Part shown: positions 27,886 through 37,119 of the stretch, in pieces
Layout of the letters: each line of letters begins with the position of its first letter
How positions within the stretch are numbered: position 1 is the stretch's first letter
DNA from: Acanthosepion esculentum
Lineage: Eukaryota; Mollusca; Cephalopoda; Sepiida; Sepiidae
Direction of reading: 5' to 3'
NCBI GenBank assembly: GCA_964036315.1
Contig: OZ038509.1
Span: 33,513,999-33,577,998, forward strand
Length of the DNA: 64,000 bases
Notes under the pieces: generated by a model
Seen by the model: the letters and a program-made list of their open reading frames with translations, nothing else
The model's database searches: none
What the model was told of the DNA's origin: nothing
Translations under genes and position numbers: made by a program

Positions 27886-30510
27886 CGAGAAAAGTTGCCA
27901 GATATATTCGCCCTCTGTGAAACTAATTTGAATTCTTCCATTGCTACTAATGAGTTCTTGATTCCATGATATCTTCCCCTTTGCCGAAAAGATTCTATCA
28001 TTCATATGCATGGCCTTGGTATTTACATCCGGGATAATCTTCCTATGGTCAGAGAATTGTCTTTTGAAGCCGCTGACTACTCTTTAATGAGCTTCCGTCT
28101 TTCGCTGCTTAACTCTGTCAGCTATCATTTTCTCTTTATCGCTCCCCCTCTTCCCAAGTCTGCAATATATTAGATGCAATGGCTGACAGTATAGAAAAGG
28201 CACTCTCTTTCTCTCCATCCATCTGCGAACATCTTTGTCTTCGGAGACGACACGTGGCTGAAACATTTTAAAGATACTGAGCAACATGCTTCTTTACTGG
28301 ATCTATTTCTTACCTCCTCTCTCCGCTATTTGCTAAGCTTCACAATACTACTATCTTGATAACTCAGATCACTCTCTGGTAGCTATTGATATATCCTTCC
28401 AAGCATCCATTAAACAGGACCGCCTATCATAGAACCTCTTTCCGGTACCAGCATGCTGATTGGTACTCATTCTGGGATTTTATTCGTGACGCCTATTGGA
28501 CATATCTGATATAACCTACCAATTGCAAATTGCGCCACTGCGGTTTCTTTTTTGGTGAAAGCCGGCCTCGACGATTTCATCCCTTCTTGGCAATACCAGG
28601 TGAAACCACAATCCTATCCATGGTTCACACCAGCCTGCTTGGCTACTATAGTACACAGGGATCGCTATTTTCGGCTATACCAGCGTGACGGCTCTCATCA
28701 TAACAGGTGCCTATTTGCTACTGCTCGTGACAAATGTAAGCAAGTCTTCGAAAAGCTAAATCCCTGTTTGCTGAGAGAATGAGGCAACACATAGCCTCTA
28801 AAACTTTGGCTCCCGTGATTACTGGCGTCTCTGCATTAGGGTACTAAATAAGTGCAAGGTCTCTATTCCCCCATCTTCAATCGATTTGAAGTGTTATCAT
28901 CTTCGGCTGATTAAGCTGAATGCTTTGCCCGTAAATTCTCCCCAAATTTTACTCATCTGGAATATCCCTGCTTAATTTCCCACTTCTCTGTTGAGTGATA
29001 TGCATATAACCCTTTCCATAGTTTCTGCTATCTTCTCTCATCTTGATCCCCACAAAGCATGTGCATCCGATGGAATCCCTATTATAGTCATTAAGAAGTG
29101 TGCTCCCGAACTAGCTCCTGTTCTTTCTAAACTGTATAATAAATGCCACGCTATCTCCTTTCCTGATTGCTGTTGCAAGTCATCATCTGTTGCTCTAGTT
29201 TTTAAGAACTCTGGCGAACCAACTGACCCATGCAACCATTGACCTATTAGCCTACTGCCTTTTCGGGAAACTCTTAGAGGCCCTAATCAATGCTGAATTG
29301 GTTCATTATCTTTCATCACAGGACCTTTTCTCAGACAAACAATACGGTTTTCGTTCCTCCCGATGAATTGCTCATGTATAAAAAAAAATCGCAGAAAGCG
29401 TCGATGATGCTCTATATAAAAACTGAGCTTTAGCATTGGACATCTCGAAAGCTTTTGGCAGGGTCTGGCATTGCTATCAAAGTTGTCCTGAACTAACACT
29501 TGTCTACATCCTTTCGCACTAACGTAGGTATTCCACAGGGCTCCATTTTTGGGCCTACGATGTTTTTAATCTTCATTAATAACTTTCCCGACGAGATCAG
29601 CTCTCAACTTGGCATCTACGCTGACGGCACCATCGTTTATTCCTGCGTTGATAGTAAAACTGATCAGTCAGACACTGTCAAAATGGTAGCCGATGTGCAA
29701 AACGACCTCAACACAATTGTTAACTGAGGCTAAAGATGGCTTGTAAATTTTAATGCCTCCAAAACTAAACTTCTCTCCATTATCCATTTGAGAGACCCCC
29801 TATCTGCCTTCCATCAGCATGGCTGATGCCATCCTCCAAGAAACTGACTCATTGCAACTTCTCGGGCTAACGTTCTTAGCTGACATGAGGTGGAAAGACT
29901 ACATTGAATTCATCGATGGATCAGCTGCTAAGAAAGTGGGTTCACTGTGTCGGGCGAGACAATTTTTCTATCTTGCATATCTATAAGTCTACCATTCGTC
30001 TATGCTTAGAATATAGCTGCCATTTTCCTGGAGCTCCTTGATAACATCCAAATATGAATTAACAACATTATTAGTCCAGATCTGGTGGCTCGGCTTCAGT
30101 CACTTTCCCACCGTCGTAAGGCTGACTCTCTGCACCATTTTTTATAAATACTTTCATGATAATTGTTCTCGATATCGTACATAGACTTCATGACTTTAAG
30201 CGCAATACTAGACTGACGGCGAGATCTAATCAATTTACAGTTGAAATGGCTGGATGTAGCCGTAACATCTATGCTAACAGTTTCTTATCTCGCACTTCTT
30301 GCTTGTGGAACATCCGGCTCCCTGATTTTCAACCAACTTTAATCTGTAAAACTTTAAATGGTATGCCAATCGCTGTCTGCTGTCATCCTGATTGCTCTTT
30401 TCGCTTTCTCCTCATTACTAATGTTTTCTGTTCTTAATTTTTCGCACCCTGTAAACCCTTAGCGTGCTAGTGATTGTACTGCCTCAATTAGAGTGATACC
30501 GATTAACGTA
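27886..30510 (+). mobile_element. Jockey-like LINE, longest copy (copy H)
   Basis: About 2.6 kb of a non-LTR retrotransposon, from the apurinic-type endonuclease domain to the 3' end. It starts directly after a CA/TG microsatellite and ends with gtgataccgattaacg before a (CA)n(TA)n tract. Many frameshifts and stops make it inactive. It belongs to the family of copies A, B and G, but its 3' terminus (gtgataccgatt) is the variant also found near 59.99 kb. Confidence 0.9.
27890..30440 (+). pseudogene. LINE endonuclease-reverse transcriptase pseudogene
   Basis: The product would nick target DNA and copy the LINE RNA at the nick. Segments in order: KLPDIFALCETNLNSSIATN (endonuclease N-terminal part), VFGDDTWLKHF (degraded catalytic FGDFN-like motif), HLDPHKACASDGIPIIVIKK and CAPELAPVLSKLYNKC (RT fingers), DKQYGFRSS, VGIPQGSIFGPTMFLIFINN, then the catalytic box, where YADD reads YADG (29617-29628). 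Further on come LLGLTF-type, KVGSLC-type and SNQFTVEMAGCSRNIYANSF segments. The second catalytic Asp of the RT is therefore lost in addition to the frameshifts. Confidence 0.88.
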
Positions 30511-30527
30511 CACACACACACACACAG

Positions 30528-30600
<73 letters not shown>
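30511..30600. repeat. (CA)n(TA)n microsatellite at LINE 3' end
   Basis: A CA tract followed by a TA tract begins immediately after the LINE 3' end. Confidence 0.95.
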
Positions 30601-30603
<3 letters not shown>

Positions 30604-30807
30604 CAAACATTATGCCTGCTTATTTTTAGCATAATCCTTTCATATTCACAAATATTTTTCAGCGTAGTACTTTCCATTTCAGAAAATACTTTGGAAATGA
30701 AAGTGATTTTCACTGTTACAGTGCATTTCTTCCTTTGATTGTAATAAACAGAAAAATATTTGTGAATATGAAAGGATTATACTAAAAAACAGACATAATG
30801 TTTGTAA
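30601..30807. mobile_element. Foldback (palindromic MITE-like) element
   Basis: The left arm 30601-30660 (ttacaaacattatgcctg ... aaatatttttc) and right arm 30751-30807 are reverse complements with a few mismatches and a 3-bp length difference. They are separated by about 90 bp that contains a second, smaller hairpin (ctttccatttc/gaaatgaaag). There is no coding capacity. It sits at the end of the LINE-associated TA tract. Confidence 0.75.
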
Positions 30808-30852
30808 TTTATTTAATCAGACATGTCTACAAATGAATTTGCTACAAAAGTC

Positions 30853-30872
30853 ACACACACACACACACACAC

Positions 30873-30944
<72 letters not shown>
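30853..30944. repeat. (CA)n(TA)n microsatellite
   Basis: A short CA tract is followed by a TA tract of about 65 bp. Confidence 0.95.
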
Positions 30945-30945
<1 letters not shown>

Positions 30946-31277
30946 AGATGTAAAAGAACGAAGGGTAAGATTTCAGCGCTTAAAACATTAATTTTACACA
31001 GGGCTCAATACAAAAGTAGACCAATAAATATTTATTTATTATGTAGTGTTATATAAGAACATGCGCATACCCACTACAAAACTGCACGTCTTGTTTCAAC
31101 ATTAAACCTTTTTTTAATGTTTCATCAGGTGGGAAATCATGATGCTACTAAAATATTTTATTCCAAAATGTAGTTAACAAAGCACATCTTCCACTTCCAT
31201 CATTGGAAAGTTTCCCATAAAAGATAAAAAAGAATTTTCATCTGGAGAAAGAAAGGAAGGTAAGTGATTAGTAACAA

Positions 31278-31322
31278 CGAGTGAGAGAGAGAGAGAAGAG
31301 AAGAGAAGAGAAGAGAAGAGAA
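31278..31322. repeat. (GA)n and (AGAAG)n purine repeat
   Basis: A GA tract passes into repeats of agaag. Confidence 0.85.
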
Positions 31323-31529
31323 TTAAGAGGAAAAAGGACAAGAAAAGGAAATAAACGGTGAGAAAAAAAATCGAATTTGTGGAAAATTATGATCATTCCA
31401 AGAAGATAAACAGAAAAAGGAAGACATTACGGTATACTCCTCCATATAATTAATTAATGCGCACTAAATTAGGATATAAATTCTAAGAATTAGTTGAAAA
31501 GCATTTCCTTAAAAAGAGCTCTCTGAGGA

Positions 31530-32090
31530 AAATTTTCAACCGTAGCACTATACAACTTAGCTACAGTTGCACAAATAATTTAGAAAAAATAATTAAATCA
31601 CACAACACTAAAACATTAAACTTTTATAACAAGAGTAACGGGTATACTAGGGCTAACACTACTGGGTCTCTTACAAATAGCCTGTGTAATTGTAAAAATC
31701 CGAACCAGTGCCTGTTATCCAACAAGTGTTTAACAAAATCCATACTATACGGGTGTACTATTATCTCGGTTGAAAATCCCAGGACTTCTGAACATTGGAA
31801 AATATTTTGAATGATTTCAAAAAGCGCCTTTATAACCTTATCTCATCTTTTAATAACGCAGATAAACGAAGCATGACTTCACTTTCTAAGTATTTTTGGG
31901 AATTAAAAGACAAGCATAAAACCCCCAAAGTTAAATGAAAAATCCTAAAACAAGCTAGAATTTCGAGGTCATTAGACGAACCGTGTTTCCTCTGCCTGCA
32001 GGAGAAAATACAAATAATTGAATGCCCGAACAAGGACAATATGTTGAATCGTATATATGAAATGGCAATAAATTGTAAAAACTATTGAGG
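31530..32090 (+). mobile_element. Penelope-like element C-terminal (GIY-YIG endonuclease) remnant
   Basis: The forward strand encodes STIQLSYSCTNNLEKIIKSH, then CNCKNPNQCLLSNKCLTKSI with paired cysteines (the linker typical of Penelope-like proteins), then LYGCTIISVENPRTSEHWK. After a break it continues FKKRLYNLISSFNNADKR, SLSKYFWELKDKHKTPKVK, a TGA stop, and CFLCLQEKIQIIECPNKDN. This is the GIY-YIG-type endonuclease end of a Penelope-like element as I know the family. The reverse transcriptase part is missing. A GC-rich tandem repeat follows within 70 bp. Confidence 0.75.
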
Positions 32091-32157
32091 GGTCTCCCCT
32101 TCTCACACAAATGAAATCACCCGAGGTATACATATACTACTACCAGTGAATACCCGA

Positions 32158-32936
32158 ACATCATCTGAAACAGAGCAGACGGCGACGTCTTCTCTGTTAG
32201 ACGGTCGAACTCTCTGTCCCTAGGCAGAGAGGAACCCGGACGAGGCTCCGCCGAAGAGCAGAGCCTCGTTCGTGGAGGTTGACCAACCAGATCCCGTTTA
32301 TACGGGTTCTACGGGCAATTTTTGCCCGAGCCTACGGGCTCTAAAAGCCCACATTAAACCGGCATTGTGCCACATTTGACACACGTGGGCGTGTTAATGA
32401 ACATCGTCTGAAACAGAGTAGACGGCGACGTCTTCTCTGTTAGACGGTCGAACTCTCAGCCTCTGAGCAGAGAGGAACCCTGACGAGGCTCCACCGAAGG
32501 GCAGAGTCTCGTTTGTGGTGGTTGACCAACCCGATCCCGTTTATACGGGATCTACGGGCAATTTTTGGCCTAGCCTAGGGTTTCTGGAATACCCCACTTT
32601 AAACCCGGCCTTGTGCCGCATCTATCCCTCGTGGGGGGGGGGGCAGTAAATACTGTCTGCAACAGAGAAGACGGCAACGTCTTCTCTGTTCGACGGTCGA
32701 ACTCTCTGCCTCCAGGCAGAGAGGAACCCGGACGAGGCTCCGCCGCAGGACAGTCTCGTTCGGGGAGGTTGACCAACCCGATCCCGTTTATACGGTATCT
32801 ACGGGCATTTTTTGGCCGAGCCTACGGGCATTTTTTGGCCGAGCCTACGGGCTCGGGAATACCCCACTTTAAACGCGGCCTTGCGCCACATCTATCCCTC
32901 GTGGGGGACAGTAAATACTGTCTGTAATAGAGGAGG
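32158..32936 (+). repeat. Three and a bit tandem copies of a ~245-bp GC-rich unit with conserved hairpins
   Basis: Units start at 32158, 32400 and 32649, with a short fourth start at 32914. Lengths are 242, 249 and 265 bp; the third contains an internal duplication of about 24 bp (acgggcattttttggccgag repeated). Each unit holds at least four hairpins. The first in unit three is a perfect 13-bp stem, 32661-32673 with 32678-32690, capped by GCAA; units one and two have GCGA there, so all three are GNRA loops. Others are ctctctgcc/ggcagagag, cgaggctc/gagcctcg (G-U wobbles in units two and three) and gatcccgt/acgggatc (32533-32552). There is no plausible coding frame. It may be the structured 3' region of the adjacent Penelope-like element or an independent satellite. 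Confidence 0.85.
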
Positions 32937-33039
32937 GTAGTACAAGAGTCACAGTTAGCGAGCACGTAGACTCGGTAAGGAGTCATACCGCGATACTTCA
33001 ATAACAAGACTATATATATATGAATGCTACTAACCCGCA

Positions 33040-33558
33040 TTCCTGGATCTACTAACCCGTATTACCAGTTTTTGTTATTATGTTAATACATTTATTTTCC
33101 TTATCCATTCCTGGTGTTTGTTATTCATTGATATTGGATTCATACCGGAATCCACAACATAAACATGCAAAAGAATTAAACCTACAATCTTGCTAAAGGA
33201 ATTTCTAATCTACAAATGAATCCCTTTATATTTATTATGTTTATAAACATAGCATCGTAACCACAGTCAGTATAGCCTAATTGTACTTGTATTATATATT
33301 TCATTTTAATTTTACTTTGAAATTTAACTCTTGACCGAAAATATATTCTAATTTATTCTTCTGTAAGCTAACCGTACTATATGATAATCTGAATTTTATT
33401 TTGGGTACTTTTATTATTTATCCATTAATTTGTTTTCAACATTGTTACTTAACCTCTTTAGTAATACTTTATAATTAATATTAATAAATTAATATAACAA
33501 TATAGAAATTTAAAATGTACGTTCACATTCGTAAAAACAATAGACATAAAATTAGATC
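33040..33558. other. AT-rich sequence, nothing recognised
   Basis: No recognisable feature was found. Confidence 0.45.
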
Positions 33559-33561
33559 TCT

Positions 33562-33655
33562 CAGCGGAGTGTGGATGGTTCAAGGTTAAGAACTCTGGCG
33601 CCAAATTGGTCGGGTTTCGATCCAAACTCATCTATATCTCCCGTTCTTCTTTTTT
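33562..33655 (+). other. tRNA-like sequence (SINE head or decayed tRNA)
   Basis: The words gtggatggttcaaggttaag and, about 30 bp later, gggtttcgatccaaac resemble polymerase III A and B boxes. A run of seven T follows near 33650 as a possible terminator. I cannot form a convincing full cloverleaf, so a working tRNA is unlikely. Confidence 0.4.
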
Positions 33656-34199
33656 TACCCCTCTATATGCAATAACATCAATTCCCTTTTCCAACTTAAT
33701 CTATTGAAATTTGAAGGTTAATATTAATTTTAATGTTATTTTACCTTTATTTCTATCTCAATTTCACTCCCTAATTATTTATAAAAATTTGTTCTTTATA
33801 TTACTTGAATAATTTTTCTCTTCAAAACTGAAATGTAATGTTCTAAAAATGTCAGGATGTAGCTAACAATACTTGATACTACGATACTTACAACATTTAG
33901 TTCTTGATAATGCTCGAAATGATGTAAAGTACTTGAACAGAAGCAGGCCAGAAACATGAACTTTGGATACATTACATTTTAGTGAATTTAATGTTAACAA
34001 AGAGACAAAAAAAAGGAGAAAATCTTTTTTACTTCTATATCTTTAAATGTTATGGCGTTCTTAACGAACTCTGGCATAGTAATTATATGACCAGCGTTTG
34101 TTTCTGCAGAGTATAAGATTTAGTAATAATTTTAATAGTCTTCTCAGGCTATCTTTACTCGAAACTCTTGAGTGGTTCAATGAGATAAGTCCATTGTCG

Positions 34200-34202
<3 letters not shown>
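33656..34202. other. AT-rich sequence, nothing recognised
   Basis: No recognisable feature was found. Confidence 0.45.
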
Positions 34203-34264
<62 letters not shown>

Positions 34265-34285
34265 GATAGATAGATAGATAGATAT
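34203..34285. repeat. (TA)n(GATA)n microsatellite
   Basis: A TA tract is followed by GATA repeats. Confidence 0.95.
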
Positions 34286-34839
34286 ATAGAGAGAGATGGC
34301 GACAATTACAAATATAAGAGCTAATTCATTACAATGCTTTTTACATTTTCAGTGCATACTTGATCACTTTTTGTGAGTTGGTTAGCAAGTGTAATGTCTT
34401 ATTTTATTATCAAGGCTCATATCAACAGGGCTTTATTTTTATGGTATATTCATACAATTTAAGCCTTCTTACTAATAACCTGTAGATTTCTTGGCCTTGT
34501 TACAGATAGTAGTCTAGTTAAATTGCGTTTGATATGCAAATACATACAAAGCAGATGTGGAGAATTGGATTGTCATTCATATAAATTTGCTGAATGGTTA
34601 TGGAGACCAAATAGTGGATATGAGCAAAATTAGTGGTTGCATAATGCAATTCAGAAGTGACTATGTGTGTGAGAAGCCATGTTATGGGTAGCATTGAACA
34701 ATTGTCAACCCATGAAATCAAGACAGCTTCCAAATTTGATAGCTAAGGGTGCTGGCGCAAACCAATGGTTTTACTGCGCGGAACACCCTACAAGATGTAA
34801 TTTCCATGGGAATAAGGAGCAGATAAGGATATATATTAG

Positions 34840-34855
34840 TGAGTTTATATACATA

Positions 34856-34886
<31 letters not shown>

Positions 34887-34888
34887 GA

Positions 34889-34975
<87 letters not shown>

Positions 34976-34981
34976 AACTCG
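34840..34981. repeat. (TA)n tract flanked by a short inverted repeat
   Basis: The TA tract is bordered by gagtttatata on the left and tatataaactc on the right. The whole 140 bp is one near-palindrome. Confidence 0.85.
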
Positions 34982-35294
34982 TTACAGTTTAACCGGATAA
35001 ACGAGGACACGAAATCCGATTTTGCCTTGCCAGTAATAAGAGTATTGATTGAATATCGATTATTATAAAGTTCAACTCTATTTTGACCCCTTTTAGATTC
35101 AGGTCATAGCTATTATCCTTTTCAATTTCAAGGATGTTCGTATCAGGCCAACCCAAGTCAGATATTTAAACATTTAAAGGAAATGTGTTTTTGCAACTTG
35201 AAAAAAGTAAATAAATAAAAAATTGAAAAAGAAATCATTTAATTGAAAAAAAAAAAGGTTTGGCTAGATGAGCAAACGAAATCAACTGTGTGAC

Positions 35295-35770
35295 AAAAGA
35301 GAAAGAGAGAGAAAAAGAAAGAAACAGGGAAGGAGAGAGAAATAAGGGGAGTGAAAGAGAATGAAATGAGGGTAACGAGAGAGACAAATGAGGGGAGTGA
35401 AAGAGAGAGAATAATGAGGGAAGTGAGAGAGAAAGAGAGAGAAAGAAATGGGAGAGAGAAAGAAAGAAATGGGAGAGAGAAAAGAAATGGGGGAGAGAGA
35501 GAAAGAAATGGAAGAGAGAGAAAAATGGGTGAGGAAGAAAGGAATCGGAGAGAGAGAGAAAGAAAGAAATGGGAGAGAGAAAATAAATGAGAGAGAGATA
35601 GAAATAAATGGAAGAGTGTGAAGGAAATGTAAAAGAGAGAGAATTAGAGAGAGAGAGAAATTATTTGTTGTGTGAGAGAGCGAGAAAGAAATGGGAAGGA
35701 GAGTGAGAGAAAGAAAAAGGAGAGAGAGAAAAATGGGAGAAAGAGAGAGAAAGAAATGGGGTAGAGTTAC
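35295..35770. repeat. Purine-rich (GAGAAA)n low-complexity tract
   Basis: For about 480 bp the forward strand is dominated by GA, GAAA and gaaatggga motifs. The reverse open frame of 172 codons (Ser/Leu/Phe-rich) is a translation of the pyrimidine strand, not a gene. Confidence 0.9.
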
Positions 35771-35944
35771 CGACAGGCAGAGAGACACTTCACCTTTCAT
35801 GGAAATGCTTTATTAATCAACACAAACATCGGAAGGTGCATTGGCATAGCCAAAGATGTTTTCCAGAAACTATGCCAAGTATTAAGAGACATGAATATTT
35901 AATCAGAAAAAAAGTGAAGTGAACTGAATGGCCAAAGGGACTCA

Positions 35945-36120
35945 ATCCGTCGATATGGCAGTGAATGCTGCAAAGTTTCTCCCAAGATGAAGAGGAGAAT
36001 TGTGGAAGCAGATGTGTGGTCTGAAAGAAGGATGCTGAGGATACGATGGACGAAAACTGTCAGCAACGTGGAAGTTTACGGCAAAATGGAAATGCATAAT
36101 TTGGGGATATGTCTGATGCT
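35945..36120 (+). mobile_element. RTE-like LINE C-terminal fragment
   Basis: The forward strand reads GSECCKVSPKMKRRIVEADV and WSERRMLRIRWTKTV, a diverged form of YGSECW and MWFYRRMLRI. A minisatellite begins right after it. Confidence 0.65.
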
Positions 36121-36124
36121 TGGA

Positions 36125-36668
36125 GAGTGTGATACAACAGAAAAGGGGCTTGAGGAGTGTGATACAAAGAGAAGAAGCTTGGAGAATGTGTTTCACAGAG
36201 ACGGAGCTTGGAGAATGTGATTTAGAGAAGGAGATGGAATAATGTGATTCACAGAGAAGGAGCTTGGAGAATGTGATTCACAGAGGAGCTTGGAGAATGT
36301 GATTCACAGAGGATCTTGGAGAATGTGATTCACAGAGGAGCTTGGAGAATGTGATTCACGGAGAAGTGGCTTGGAGAATGTGATTAACAGCGGTGGAACT
36401 TGGAGAATGTGATTCACAGAGAAGGATCTTCACAATGTGATTCACAGAGGAGCTTGGAGAATGTGATTCACAGAGAAGGAGTTTGAATTATGTGATTCAC
36501 AGAGGAGCTTGGAGAATGTGATTCACAGAGAAGCAGTTTGGAGTATGTGATTCACAGAGGAGCTTGGAGAATGTGATTTACAGAGAAGTGGCTTGGAGAA
36601 TATGATTCACAGGGAAGCTTGGAGAATGTGATTCACAGAGGAGCTTGGAAAATGTGATTCACAGAGAA
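36125..36668 (+). repeat. 24-30-bp minisatellite
   Basis: About twenty variants of the unit ggagcttggagaatgtgatt followed by cacag lie in tandem, with unit length varying through small gaps (gagaa, gagg). The array follows a LINE fragment without a gap. Confidence 0.9.
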
Positions 36669-37119
36669 CATATTGAAGACAAGATAGACAGGTCAATAAA
36701 GTTCTTGTAGCTGGATGGCCGAACAAAGATGGGAGTAACAAAGCAAACATTGCCATGAGCTACAAATGAACACTCAAGTCCTAAAGGGACATGTAAAAAA
36801 ATAAACACCAAATTTATTTCAGGGAAACGTTTTATTAATGCTTCATCAAAGTAGTATTTGAACAAATGCGCATTAGCAGAAATTTGCCTCTTTCGAAGCG
36901 ATTTTTAGGGTTTGCAACATGGAAATTTATCGGCTTGGACAAGATAAGATGCTTTTATTTCTGGCATCTCTTGGTGCGTTGATGAGAGTCTTAAACACTT
37001 CGCCCAAGAAATCCTTTACCATAAAGGCAGCCTTCACTATTATTATGCAATTCCAAATTTAACTTTTTTCTTATTTCGTATTCCTTAATTAATTGAAACT
37101 CCTTAGTACTTTTCTTTTT

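Noticed and set aside
33562..33655. A functional tRNA gene
   Set aside because: A- and B-box-like words and a T run exist, but I could not fold a full cloverleaf, and the acceptor ends do not pair. It is better seen as a SINE head or relic.
35282..35800. 172-codon reverse open frame rich in Ser, Leu and Phe that could look like a membrane protein
   Set aside because: It lies over a GA-rich low-complexity tract, and its composition is dictated by the repeat.
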